A stretch of 64,000 nt of DNA. Origin: Pseudomonas sp. RIT409 (GTDB lineage Bacteria > Pseudomonadota > Gammaproteobacteria > Pseudomonadales > Pseudomonadaceae). The first letter of the stretch is position 1; every line of letters begins with the position of its first letter. A program made the position numbers and the translations under genes. The stretch spans positions 248,001-312,000 of the forward strand of contig NZ_QARE02000005.1 of the NCBI RefSeq assembly GCF_003052515.2, given 5' to 3'. The notes below the pieces were generated by a model. That model worked only from the letters and a program-made list of their open reading frames with translations, did no database searches and was not told the origin of the DNA. Shown here piece after piece: positions 47,410 through 55,580 of this stretch.

Positions 47410-47586
47410 TCAGCGCAACGCGCTGAAGCTGGCCTCTGTCGGCATACAGTGACCGAACGTGCACACGACCACGCCCCGTGGCGTCTGCCGCATCTGCTCG
47501 ATCCTGTAGGCCCCGGCTGCATAGATGCTCAGCACTGTAGCAACCGCAACCACATACACCATCTGTCTTCTTATTGTGGTTCTCAC
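47410..47586 (-). CDS. Small single-span membrane protein (58 aa)
   Basis: 58 residues from a GTG at 47586 preceded by GAGG with an 8-base gap. VRTTIRRQMVYVVAVATVLSIYAAGAYRIEQMRQ gives a positive N-terminus and one membrane helix (about 10-27); the tail has two Cys (VVVCTFGHCM) six apart. A longer frame from ATG 47652 exists without ribosome-binding site. I do not recognise a family. It lies between the DHA2 pump gene and the LysR gene, same direction. Confidence 0.5.
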   Translation of the reverse strand: MRTTIRRQMVYVVAVATVLSIYAAGAYRIEQMRQTPRGVVVCTFGHCMPTEASFSALR

Positions 47587-47730
47587 GACGTGTACCTCGA
47601 TCCGCGTACAAAAATCGTTTTTTTGTCGGATAAGGTGAGTGTAGGCCCTCATACGTGATGATGGCGCTGCGCCGGGTATTGAATGTTTTTATCGCATTGG
47701 CCGGGGTGGCGACGGTATGACGATGGAACT

Positions 47731-48612
47731 TTAACGTTGTCCCGCTTCGGCTCGAAGCCAATCCAGTAAAGCCTGGATCCCTGGCGTCCCCTGTGTGCGG
47801 TCTGGATAGACGAAGTAGTAGCCGGCGCCGGTCTTCAATCGCTCGTCAAAGGGGGTGACCAGACGGCCGGCCCGAAGATCCTCGCCAATGAGCGACCAGT
47901 CGCCGATCGCGATCCCCGATCCTTGGGAGGCAACAGTCATGGCCAGGTCCATGGTATCGAAGTGTTGGCCCTTGCCGACATTGCCCAACTGCACGCCTGC
48001 CGCTTTCAGCCACTGGGTCCAGTCCTGTTCGTCGAGCGTGGGGTGCAACAGCATGTGCCGCTCCAGGTCCGTGATCTGCGTCAGAGGTTCGGGACCATTC
48101 AGCAACGCGGGCGCACACACCGGGGTGAGCTCTTCGTCGAGCAAGCGATGCACCTGCATCGAGTCACCGGGATGCGCCCCGTAGACCACCGCCGCATCGA
48201 AGCGCTCGCGACGGAAGTCCACGCCATGGGCAATGGTGGTCGTCAGTTCCACTGGCACGTCTGGCCGTTCCTTTTGCCACGTCATCAGGCGGGGCAGCAA
48301 CCACCGGGTAATGCACGTCGGCGCTTTCAGTTGTAACGCCTGCTGGCGAGTGCCCACATGGTCGACGGCATCCTCGATCAAGCCGAATACCTGCTCGATG
48401 CGCGGAAATAATTCACGTCCCTGGGCGGTCAGGCTCAAACCTCGGGCCTGACGATGGAACAGGGGATAGCCCAAATGGCTTTCCAGCCCTGCGATCTGGC
48501 GGCTCACGGCACCCTGTGTGATGTGCAGTGTCTCCGCCGCTCGGGTGAAATTGCAGCATCGCGCAACCACCAAAAAGGTGTGAAGGGCGGGAAGGGGTGG
48601 CAAGCGTTTCAT
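47731..48612 (-). CDS. LysR-family regulator (GcvA-like), likely regulator of the aruI-like operon
   Basis: 293 residues from ATG 48612 (MKRLPPLPALHTFLVVARCCNFTRAAETLHITQGAVSRQIAGLESHLGYPLFHRQ). The N-terminal winged HTH is typical LysR; the effector domain (about 95-290) begins LKAPTCITRWLLPRLMTWQKERPDVPVEL, the GcvA/AmpR-type subgroup. It is divergent from the decarboxylase gene with 159 bp between, the classic LysR arrangement, so those two genes are its likely targets. Confidence 0.92.
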   Translation of the reverse strand: MKRLPPLPALHTFLVVARCCNFTRAAETLHITQGAVSRQIAGLESHLGYPLFHRQARGLSLTAQGRELFPRIEQVFGLIEDAVDHVGTRQQALQLKAPTCITRWLLPRLMTWQKERPDVPVELTTTIAHGVDFRRERFDAAVVYGAHPGDSMQVHRLLDEELTPVCAPALLNGPEPLTQITDLERHMLLHPTLDEQDWTQWLKAAGVQLGNVGKGQHFDTMDLAMTVASQGSGIAIGDWSLIGEDLRAGRLVTPFDERLKTGAGYYFVYPDRTQGTPGIQALLDWLRAEAGQR

Positions 48613-48771
48613 GGATGACTGAAGCCATGATCTGAAAACATGGCTAAGCATGACATTTTTTGCGTTGTCACCGATACCGGGCCACGGTTCCAATGGGGCT
48701 CGCCGCCTGCTCCGGGCAACCGTGCGTGGGCGGCTTCAGGCGATCTCAAGAACGAGCAAAGGTCCAGACAA

Positions 48772-50409
48772 ATGGCAACGTGTGGCGAAGTGTTGGTCAA
48801 GCTTCTCGAAGGGTATGGGGTGGAGCGGGTATTCGGGATCCCGGGCGTGCACACCGTCGAGCTGTACCGGGGGCTGGCCAGGTCGTCGATCCGTCATATC
48901 ACCCCACGCCATGAGCAAGGCGCCGGTTTCATGGCCGACGGCTATGCGCGCACCCGTGGCAAACCCGGAGTGTGCTTCATCATCACCGGCCCTGGGATGA
49001 CCAACATCGCCACTGCCATGGGCCAGGCGTACGCCGACTCGATTCCCATGCTGGTGATCTCCAGTGTTCAGGCCCGCAGTCAACTGGGTGGGGGGCGCGG
49101 CAAGTTGCACGAACTTCCGGCGCAAGGCGCAATGATGGCGGGCGTTGCGGCGTTCTCTCACACATTGATGTCCGCCGCCGAACTGCCCGCGGTTCTCGCC
49201 CGTGCTTTCGCCGTATTTCAGGCGGGCCGCCCGCGACCGGTGCACATCGAAATCCCCCTGGACGTCATGGTCGAGAACGCCGACGCCCTGCTGGGCAGCG
49301 AGCCGGTGTCTATCTGCCGCGCGGGCCCGGACCCTGTAGCAATCAAGCGCATGGCCGCCTTCCTCGCTCAGGCCAAGCGCCCGTTGATTCTCGCCGGCGG
49401 TGGTGCCATCGATGCGGCCCCGGCATTGACGCAGTTGGCCGAGGCCCTGGAGGCGCCGGTTGCGCTGACGATCAATGCCAAGGGCATCCTGGCTGCCGAC
49501 CATCCACTGCTGATCGGCTCCACGCAATCGTTGGATCCCGCACGCGCAATCATTGAAGCGGCCGATGTGGTCCTTGCCGTCGGCACGGAGCTGGCCGAGA
49601 CCGACTATGACATCACCTTTCAAGGCCACTTCCAGATTCCCGGCACGCTGCTGCGCATCGATATCGACCCCGATCAGACCGTGCGCAATTTCCCGCCGCA
49701 GGTCGCGTTGGTCTCCGACGCGCGGACCGCGGTCGAGGCGCTGCTGAACGCCCTGGCCAATGAAACACGGGCCGAGCGCAATGCTGACTGGGGCCAAGCG
49801 CGTGCCGTGCAATTGAAGGCAACGCTGAACGCCACCTGGGATGAGGCGACGCGTGGCCAAACCTTGTTTCTGCGCACTGTGCTCGATGCGTTGCCCGATG
49901 TGGTCATCGTCGGCGACTCCACCCAGCCGGTCTACACCGGCAATCTGACGCTGGACTTGGATAAGCCCCGTCGTTGGTTCAATTCGTCCACTGGCTACGG
50001 CACGCTCGGCTATGCCTTGCCAGCAGCGGTGGGTGCGTGGCTGGGGCGCGACGACGCCCATGAGCGCGGTCCGGTGGCCTGTCTGATCGGCGACGGGGGG
50101 TTGCAGTTCACCCTGTCGGAGCTGGCCAGCGCGGTCGAAGCACGTACGCCCATCATCGTCTTGCTGTGGAATAACCAGGGCTACGAGGAAATCAAGAAGT
50201 ACATGGTCAATCGGGCGATCGAGCCGGTCGGCGTGGATATTTACACCCCTGATTTCATCGGAGTCGCCAAGGCGCTGGGCTGTGCAGCGCAGACCGTCAG
50301 CGGCGTCGAGCCTTTGAAGGCCGCGTTGAGTGCAGCGGCGGCGCACACAGGGCCCACGGTGATTGAAATCGACCAACGCCTGTGGATGGAAGGATTGAAC
50401 GCATCATGA
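48772..50409 (+). CDS. aruI: ThDP-dependent 5-guanidino-2-oxopentanoate decarboxylase-like (AruI)
   Basis: 545 residues from MATCGEVLVKLLEGYGVERVFGIPGVHTVELYRGL. ThDP enzyme architecture: PYR domain with the catalytic Glu in TPRHEQGAGFMADGYARTRG, central domain, and PP domain with GDGGLQFTLSELASAVEARTPIIVLLWNNQGYEEIKKY (GDG...NN cofactor motif). The VHTVELYRGL, VQARSQLGGGRGKLHELPAQ and EIKKYMVNRAIEPVGVDIYTPDF patterns are those I know from P. aeruginosa AruI, which decarboxylates 2-ketoarginine to 4-guanidinobutyraldehyde. Acetolactate synthase or benzoylformate decarboxylase are alternatives I consider less likely. The partner aruH is not in the window. Stop overlaps the dehydrogenase ATG (ATGA). 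Confidence 0.85.
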   Translation: MATCGEVLVKLLEGYGVERVFGIPGVHTVELYRGLARSSIRHITPRHEQGAGFMADGYARTRGKPGVCFIITGPGMTNIATAMGQAYADSIPMLVISSVQARSQLGGGRGKLHELPAQGAMMAGVAAFSHTLMSAAELPAVLARAFAVFQAGRPRPVHIEIPLDVMVENADALLGSEPVSICRAGPDPVAIKRMAAFLAQAKRPLILAGGGAIDAAPALTQLAEALEAPVALTINAKGILAADHPLLIGSTQSLDPARAIIEAADVVLAVGTELAETDYDITFQGHFQIPGTLLRIDIDPDQTVRNFPPQVALVSDARTAVEALLNALANETRAERNADWGQARAVQLKATLNATWDEATRGQTLFLRTVLDALPDVVIVGDSTQPVYTGNLTLDLDKPRRWFNSSTGYGTLGYALPAAVGAWLGRDDAHERGPVACLIGDGGLQFTLSELASAVEARTPIIVLLWNNQGYEEIKKYMVNRAIEPVGVDIYTPDFIGVAKALGCAAQTVSGVEPLKAALSAAAAHTGPTVIEIDQRLWMEGLNAS

Positions 50410-51866
50410 ATGAAGCCGCAGATAGGCATCCGGTTTTGCAGGGGCTCTACCTCAACGGTCAATGGCGGGAGGGTAAAGAACGTCTGGCGGTCATTAACCC
50501 GTCGACGGAAGCGCCTTTGGCAATCGTCACCGGGGGAGATGCGCAGTCAGTGGACGATGCCGTGCAGGCCGCCCGTTCGGCGTTCGACGCCTGGTCGAGG
50601 ACGACGGGCGCCTTCAGGGCGGTGATTTTGCGTCGGATCGCCGCCGGTGTCGCTGAGCGGCGCGGGCGCTTGATGAGCCTTCAGTCCACCAATAATGGTA
50701 AGCCCGGTTTCGAGGCCGCCATGGACGTGGATGACGTCATTGCGACGTTCAACTATTACGCGGACCTGGCCGAGGCGGCAGACGTGCAGCAAAACCGCGA
50801 GGTGGCGCTGCCGACCGAGGCGTTTGCAGCCCGTCTGCGCCGGGAGCCGTGCGGCGTGGTGGGGCTGATCGTGCCGTGGAACTTCCCCATGGTGACCACC
50901 GCCTGGAAGCTCGCGCCTGCCTTGGCCGCCGGTTGCTGCGTGGTGCTCAAACCCTCGGAAATCACCCCGCTGGCGGAGCTTGAGCTCGCCCGGATCATTG
51001 CTGCGAGCGGCCTGCCGGACGGCGTGTTCAACCTCGTCTGCGGTACGGGGCTGGCCGTCGGCGCACCGATGGCAGGACACCCGGGCATTGCCAAGGTGTC
51101 GTTCACGGGCAGCAATGCGGTTGGCGTGCAAGTCATGCAGCGCGCGGCGGAAACGGTGAAGGGCGTGAGCCTCGAACTGGGCGGCAAATCGTCGCTGCTG
51201 GTGATGGCAGATGCTGATCTGGATCTGGCGGTTGAGCTGGCCAGTGGCGGCGGGTACTTCAACGCCGGGCAGATGTGCTCGGCGACCAGCCGTGTGTTGG
51301 TGGCTGAAGAACGCCTAGAGCCGTTTCTCCAACGCCTCGTCGCCAAAGCGCAGTCGATCAGGGTGGGCAGCCCCGAAGAGGACGGTGTCGAGATGGGGCC
51401 GCTGGTCAATCAAGCGCAGTATCGCCGCGTTGTCGATCACATTGAGACCGCAAAGGCCGACGGCGCGCGGTTGTTGTGTGGCGGACAGCGTCCGGCCAGC
51501 CAGCCTCGGGGGTACTTCCTGGAGCCGGCAGTGTTCACGCAAGTGCCGCTGAACTGTGCCCTGTGGCGCGAAGAAATCTTCGGCCCTGTGCTGTGCGTGC
51601 GCGGGTTCAGCTCCGAGGCCGAAGCCATCGCACTGGCCAATGACAGCCCGTTTGGCCTGGTTGCCAGCGTGGTCAGCAGCGACAGTAGGACGGCGGACCG
51701 GGTTGCCGACGCCTTGCAGGCGGGCACGGTATGGATCAATTCACCCCAGGTGATCTTCCCCCAGACGTCTTGGGGCGGTTTCAAGCAGAGCAGCCTGGGT
51801 CGTGAGTTGGGCCCTTGGGGCATGCAAGCGTTCCAGGAAATCAAGCACGTGGTACGAGCGACTTGA
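50406..51866 (+). CDS. NAD-dependent aldehyde dehydrogenase, likely 4-guanidinobutyraldehyde dehydrogenase
   Basis: 486 residues. ALDH superfamily with PWNFPMVTTAWKLAPALAAGCCVVLKPSEITPL (Asn and cofactor lysine), FTGSNAVG, the general base Glu in VSLELGGKSS and the nucleophile Cys in FNAGQMCSATSR. Close to betaine-aldehyde dehydrogenase-type enzymes. Its ATG overlaps the aruI stop, so the two proteins are made together; oxidation of the decarboxylase product to 4-guanidinobutyrate is the natural inference. In P. aeruginosa this job is done by KauB encoded elsewhere, so the fused layout is a variation. Confidence 0.88.
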   Translation: MNEAADRHPVLQGLYLNGQWREGKERLAVINPSTEAPLAIVTGGDAQSVDDAVQAARSAFDAWSRTTGAFRAVILRRIAAGVAERRGRLMSLQSTNNGKPGFEAAMDVDDVIATFNYYADLAEAADVQQNREVALPTEAFAARLRREPCGVVGLIVPWNFPMVTTAWKLAPALAAGCCVVLKPSEITPLAELELARIIAASGLPDGVFNLVCGTGLAVGAPMAGHPGIAKVSFTGSNAVGVQVMQRAAETVKGVSLELGGKSSLLVMADADLDLAVELASGGGYFNAGQMCSATSRVLVAEERLEPFLQRLVAKAQSIRVGSPEEDGVEMGPLVNQAQYRRVVDHIETAKADGARLLCGGQRPASQPRGYFLEPAVFTQVPLNCALWREEIFGPVLCVRGFSSEAEAIALANDSPFGLVASVVSSDSRTADRVADALQAGTVWINSPQVIFPQTSWGGFKQSSLGRELGPWGMQAFQEIKHVVRAT

Positions 51867-52820
51867 TCACAGCGTCTTGCGCAGGCGCGCCAAGTCCCTT
51901 AGCGGTGGTGCGCCGAACAATCGACTGTATTCGCGGCTGAATTGGGACGGGCTTTCATAGCCGACCCGGTAGCCCGCCGCGGAAGCTTCAAGGCCCTCGG
52001 CCAGCATCAGGCGCCGCGCTTCCTGCAAACGCAGCTGTTTCTGGTACTGCAGGGGGCTCATGGCGGTCACTGCCTTGAACCGATGGTGCAGAGTGGACAC
52101 GCTGAGGTTCACTTCACGCGCCAGCTCTTCGATCCGCAACGGTTGCTGGAAATGGTGGTTCAACCACTTGATCGCCCGGGTCACGCGATGGGTCTGACAG
52201 TTGGAAATCGCGATTTCATACAGCCGATAGCCTTCGCTGCCCCGTAGCAACCGGTAAAGAATCTCGCGGGTGATCAGCGGCGCCAGCATGGGGATGTCTT
52301 TCGGGGTATCGAGCAGGCGAATCAGCCGGATCACCGCGTCCAGCAATTGTGCATCGATACGCTCGACATACATCCCGCGACCGCTGGGTCGGGTCGGTAC
52401 GCTCATCGGCCCGGCCTCGGCAATCAGCGCATTGATGTCGGCCGGATCGATGTCCAGGCGCATGGCCAGGTGCGGTTCTTCTGGCGAGGCATACACCACC
52501 TTGCCGCTGATCGGCAGCGCCACGGAGACCACCAGGTAGTTGAGCGGATCGTAGGTGAACACTTCTCCGCCGAGGGTCACGTCCTTACGTCCCTGAGCCA
52601 TGATGCACAGCGCCGGTTGCACCAGGCCGGGGACGGATTGCTGAGGCTGGTCATGGCGAACCATGAACAGCGACTTGACCACAGTTTGAAAGCTACCGTC
52701 GGTTGGAGCATGGCGGCGGATGAGGTCTGCGAGTTCGGCGCGCTGCTGTTCCATCTGCGCGCTCAATCGAGGCAGGGGAGGGGTGACAGGCATCGCAGGC
52801 GCAACAGCGGTGGGCAGCAT
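51867..52820 (-). CDS. AraC-family regulator with AraC_N (type I) sensor domain
   Basis: 317 residues. The N-terminal AraC_N cupin-like domain (about 55-190, QQSVPGLVQPALCIMAQGRKDVTLGGEVFTYDPLNYLVVSVALPISGKV) and the C-terminal double HTH (about 215-310, LRIEELAREVNLSVSTLHHRFKAVTAMSPLQYQKQLRLQEARRLML...VGYESPSQFSREYSRLFG) are both complete. Related proteobacterial proteins often regulate nearby oxidoreductases. It ends head-on 1 bp from the dehydrogenase stop; its promoter region holds a long inverted repeat (52901-53046). Confidence 0.92.
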   Translation of the reverse strand: MLPTAVAPAMPVTPPLPRLSAQMEQQRAELADLIRRHAPTDGSFQTVVKSLFMVRHDQPQQSVPGLVQPALCIMAQGRKDVTLGGEVFTYDPLNYLVVSVALPISGKVVYASPEEPHLAMRLDIDPADINALIAEAGPMSVPTRPSGRGMYVERIDAQLLDAVIRLIRLLDTPKDIPMLAPLITREILYRLLRGSEGYRLYEIAISNCQTHRVTRAIKWLNHHFQQPLRIEELAREVNLSVSTLHHRFKAVTAMSPLQYQKQLRLQEARRLMLAEGLEASAAGYRVGYESPSQFSREYSRLFGAPPLRDLARLRKTL

Positions 52821-53150
52821 GGGAAGTCCTCACATGAAGCATTGATGCAGCACAGCTTATTTTTGTGCAATCGCCAGCGTTAGGCGGATCCTGTCGGATG
52901 ATTGCCTGATTCTGCTCCGGCTTCACCCTTCACGCGACGAAATGCCCGGCACAGCGGGGGCGATTGCTTGAAAGTCCCGTCGCCCTGTTGCCGATACTGA
53001 AGGCCCGGCCCCGTTTCTAACGACGGCCGCAGCAGAATCAGGCAATAACGGGGCAGTATTTGGCTAACTGCTATTGCGTTCTGGCACCTAATCTTCACTT
53101 CCAGCCGCAAAGACATTCTCCGTTGCGGTGGAGCTACAGGAGCACAGACC
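52821..53150. other. 330-bp divergent region with a 16-bp inverted repeat pair
   Basis: ATTGCCTGATTCTGCT (52901-52916) and its exact reverse complement AGCAGAATCAGGCAAT (53031-53046) enclose 114 bp without genes. The left copy is 81 bp from the AraC gene, the right copy 105 bp from the ABM-like gene. No target-site duplication flanks the pair. Confidence 0.7.
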
Positions 53151-53498
53151 ATGCACAATACTTCCGTCGTGAGCCACCTCATCTATGTGCGCGCCAGTGC
53201 AGGAAACAGCGCGCGATTGGGTGCACGTTTGAGCACATTGGTTGGCCCGTCCTCCAAAGCCTTTGGCTGTCTGCACTTCGCCTTGCAGAAATCACTGACT
53301 GAGGATGACCTATGGGTCATCCACGGCGGATGGGCCGATGAGTCGGCGATGAATGACTGGGTGGCCGCACCTGAACTGAAGGTGTTTGCCGAGCTGATGA
53401 GCGAGCGACTGGTCAAGAGCCTGGATTTCCAGACCTTCGCCAGCGTAGCGCCAACCAGGTCCGCTTGCGGATGGCCCACTGAGCGTTTGGCGGGCTGA
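53151..53498 (+). CDS. ABM (antibiotic biosynthesis monooxygenase)-fold small protein
   Basis: 115 residues. MHNTSVVSHLIYVRASAGNSARLGARLSTLVGPSSKAFGCLHFALQKSLTEDDLWVIHGGWADESAMNDWVAAPELKVFAELM matches the ABM dimeric alpha+beta-barrel pattern (EP/CLxF.L..S..D.....W.D..A...W). Members act as small quinol or heme monooxygenases. Divergent from the AraC gene and probably its target, given the shared inverted repeat. The last 20 residues are not typical. Confidence 0.75.
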   Translation: MHNTSVVSHLIYVRASAGNSARLGARLSTLVGPSSKAFGCLHFALQKSLTEDDLWVIHGGWADESAMNDWVAAPELKVFAELMSERLVKSLDFQTFASVAPTRSACGWPTERLAG

Positions 53499-53630
53499 AG
53501 TCCGACCGATAATGGCCCATTCTCCAGACCGCTGCGCCTGGCAGGAGGCGACGATGGCGCGAGCACGGGCAGAATGGAAGTCGAACGTTTAAGATGCCTG
53601 TCTCATTCTTTGAAGCAGGGTCTTTCCCCA

Positions 53631-53870
53631 ATGGCACGCAAAGCGTTTGCGCATTATGAAGCGGTTTCCGCTGCGATCCCCCGCGACGGCGGCTATGACG
53701 CCGCCATTGCCGTCAAAGCGCTCGGGGCTGGCGGCGCGCCGGTCTTTCATCGGGTGCTGGCCGATCAGACATTCACCACCGCGCTGGCTGCCGACCTGGC
53801 CGCTGTCGACGAACTGGAGCGCCTGATTGACGTTACATCCGAGGGCGAACTGATGTTCGCGCAGGATTGA
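53631..53870 (+). CDS. Small hypothetical protein (79 aa)
   Basis: 79 residues, MARKAFAHYEAVSAAIPRDGGYDAAIAVKALGAGGAPVFHRVLADQTFTTALAADLAAVDELERLIDV. The pattern looks like a genuine compact cytosolic protein, without signal or membrane segment. An upstream in-frame ATG at 53574 would add 19 residues without similarity to anything I know. I do not recognise the family. It is convergent with the flavin reductase gene (9-bp gap). Confidence 0.65.
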   Translation: MARKAFAHYEAVSAAIPRDGGYDAAIAVKALGAGGAPVFHRVLADQTFTTALAADLAAVDELERLIDVTSEGELMFAQD

Positions 53871-53879
53871 TAAGCTTGA

Positions 53880-54503
53880 TCACGCTTTGGGCCGGTACAT
53901 TTTGAACAGCGCCTCCGGCCCCACTTGGAAGTAATCGGCTGGGCCGCCTCCGCGCAAGATGGGCTCACCGGCTGCCGTGTCGTAGACCCCCTCCTTAAGC
54001 AACCGCTTGGCGATGTGAATCGCCACGACTTCTCCCAGAATCAACCAACTCGGCACCACCTCCTTGTCGGCCCGCTGCAGTTGGATGATCTGCGTCAGCT
54101 TGCATTCAAACGCGACGGGCGTTTCCTTGACACGCGGCACGGACACGATGCGCGACGGCTCGGCGGTGAGATTTGCCAGCTCGAATTCATTCACATCCGC
54201 GCTGACCGGTGCGCAACTGAGGTTCATCTGCTCGGCCAGCGGCCGCGTGGCTAGATTCCAGACAAATTCCCCGGTCTGCTCGATGTTGTTCAGGCTGTCT
54301 TTACGCCCGATGCTGCAGAAGCCGATGATCGGCGGCACATAATTGAACGCGTTGAAGAAACTGTAGGGCGCCAGATTGAGCTTGCCCTCAGCGTCGTGCG
54401 AGGAGATCCAACCAATGGGGCGGGGGCCAACGATGGCATTGAAGGGGTCGTGGGGCAAACCGTGCCCTTTCGAGGGTTCGTAGAAATGGATGTCGTCTGA
54501 CAT
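53880..54503 (-). CDS. Flavin reductase-like / FMN-binding split barrel protein
   Basis: 207 residues. FNAIVGPRPIGWISSHDAEGKLNLAPYSFFNAFNYVPPIIGFCSIGRKDSLNNIEQTGEFVWNLA is the DIM6/NTAB flavin-reductase-like signature, with the FMN-phosphate region APYSFFN. The family includes flavin reductases and FMN-binding proteins of unknown activity. Possibly linked to the ABM-fold protein, since small monooxygenases and flavin reductases are often found together, but this is inference. Confidence 0.88.
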   Translation of the reverse strand: MSDDIHFYEPSKGHGLPHDPFNAIVGPRPIGWISSHDAEGKLNLAPYSFFNAFNYVPPIIGFCSIGRKDSLNNIEQTGEFVWNLATRPLAEQMNLSCAPVSADVNEFELANLTAEPSRIVSVPRVKETPVAFECKLTQIIQLQRADKEVVPSWLILGEVVAIHIAKRLLKEGVYDTAAGEPILRGGGPADYFQVGPEALFKMYRPKA

Positions 54504-54620
54504 GGGCGTTTCCTGACGTGGGCGTAATCAGCCGTCGCGCAAGCAGCGGCTTTCGGAAGAGAGTGAGAGCCATAGTGCTTGGCATTATGGCCGGAAGCCA
54601 GGCGGCGGTAATCCAGCAAG

Positions 54621-54648
54621 CAAAAAAAAGCCCGGCATCAGCCGGGCG
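54621..54648 (-). terminator. Terminator of the first tandem-repeat protein gene
   Basis: On the minus strand GCCCGGC-TGAT-GCCGGGC followed by a long T-run (complement of 54622-54629). It lies 44 bp past the stop of the repeat gene. Confidence 0.92.
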
Positions 54649-54691
54649 ACAAAGGGAGTTTCGGGAGGTTGAACAACAATGAAACGGTCAA

Positions 54692-55171
54692 TCAGCCGAC
54701 GCGATTAGCGCCTACATGGTCGGCGCCGTCAGCGGCCAGGCGGTTGGCACCGACATGGTCGGAACCATCAGCGGCTTGACGATTGGCACCTACGCGGTCG
54801 GCACCGTCGGAGGCCAGGCGGTTGGCACCGACGTGGTCGGAACCGTCCGCAGCTTGACGATTGGCACCTACACGGTCAGCACCGTCGGAGGCCAGGCGAT
54901 TGGCACCGACGTGGTCGGAACCATCGGCTGCTTGACGATTGGCACCTACGCGGTCAGCACCGTCGGACGCCAGACGGTTGGCACCGACGTGGTCGGAACC
55001 ATCAGCGGCTTGGCGATAAGAACCTGTGTGCGATGCGTTGGTGTGGGACGAGCCACCCTCGGCGACCACATTGCCTTGAATAACAGAATGATTATCGGAA
55101 GTTGGCAGAGCGAACGCGCTCGATGCCAGGATCGACAGACTAAGACCAAAGATCAGATTCGAAGTTTTCAT
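54692..55171 (-). CDS. Exported tandem-repeat protein A (eight 13-residue repeats)
   Basis: 159 residues from ATG 55171, with GGAG 8 bases before it; a Met 12 codons upstream breaks the signal. Signal peptide MKTSNLIFGLSLSILASSAFA, then 30 residues (LPTSDNHSVIQGNVVAEGG...), then residues 53-156 are eight exact 13-residue repeats R-[QL]-A-[AS]-D-G-[SA]-D-[HR]-V-G-A-N. Two types alternate (RQAADGSDHVGAN and RLASDGADRVGAN), making a 26-residue higher-order unit, ending RVG. The repeats have no Cys or aromatics and a regular Asp-Gly-x-Asp pattern reminiscent of, but different from, calcium-binding RTX repeats. Function unknown. Its paralogue B lies 410 bp upstream in the same direction; each has its own terminator. 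Confidence 0.85.
   Translation of the reverse strand: MKTSNLIFGLSLSILASSAFALPTSDNHSVIQGNVVAEGGSSHTNASHTGSYRQAADGSDHVGANRLASDGADRVGANRQAADGSDHVGANRLASDGADRVGANRQAADGSDHVGANRLASDGADRVGANRQAADGSDHVGANRLAADGADHVGANRVG
54704..55015 (-). repeat. In-frame 39-bp tandem repeats (gene A)
   Basis: Eight 39-bp units, arranged as about four 78-bp double units because two sequence types alternate. Coding, without spacers, so not a CRISPR array. Confidence 0.9.
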
Positions 55172-55234
55172 GATGTTAGCTCCAGCAAAGTTCAATAAAT
55201 TTTTCAACTTGGGTATGGAGCTAAGTTTACGCGC

Positions 55235-55256
55235 GTAGGGATTAAGTAGAAGTTAA
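55235..55256 (-). promoter_or_regulatory. Candidate 11-bp direct repeat upstream of repeat gene A
   Basis: GTAGGGATTAA and GTAGAAGTTAA stand directly side by side (minus strand TTAACTTCTAC-TTAATCCCTAC, 8 of 11 identical). Adjacent 11-bp direct repeats are the usual binding pattern of OmpR/PhoB-type response regulators. The gene B upstream region has a similar ACTTC-TTAATC stretch (minus strand of 56114-56129). Confidence 0.45.
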
Positions 55257-55531
55257 CAAGATTGCTATCCACCATCGCCAAAAATGATAGTTGGCTGGAG
55301 CGCCCGGTTTTAAAGCGTTTCGAGGGGTTTTGAACCGAAATGGGGCATTTTTCTTGAATTTTGGTCAGATGGACGCTTGACAGAAATACACTATTGTGAT
55401 CCTCATTTCTCATCGCACCTTCTTCATTCGGCGCAATTCCGGAGAGGTCCGACCGGCCACTCGGGCAAGGGGAGCGTCGTAGGAAATGAGATGCGTTGAA
55501 AAGCAGGGCTTTCGACGCGCTTTGGCGCTAC

Positions 55532-55559
55532 AAAAAATTAAGCCCGGCGAATGCCGGGC
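55532..55559 (-). terminator. Terminator of the second tandem-repeat protein gene
   Basis: On the minus strand GCCCGGC-ATTC-GCCGGGC then TTAATTTTTT. The stem is the same as at gene A, so the duplication probably included the terminator. Confidence 0.9.
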
Positions 55560-55580
55560 CAAGAGGGAACAGGTGAATCT

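Larger units (their letters stand above)
55172..55580. other. 409-bp region between the two repeat-protein genes
   Basis: It carries the leader and promoter region of gene A (55172-about 55300, AT-rich) and the terminator of gene B (55532-55559). No other gene is supported. The part near gene A resembles the upstream region of gene B (shared GGTATGGAG(C/T)TAA(G/C)TTTAC block at about 55212-55230 and 56083-56101). Confidence 0.6.
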
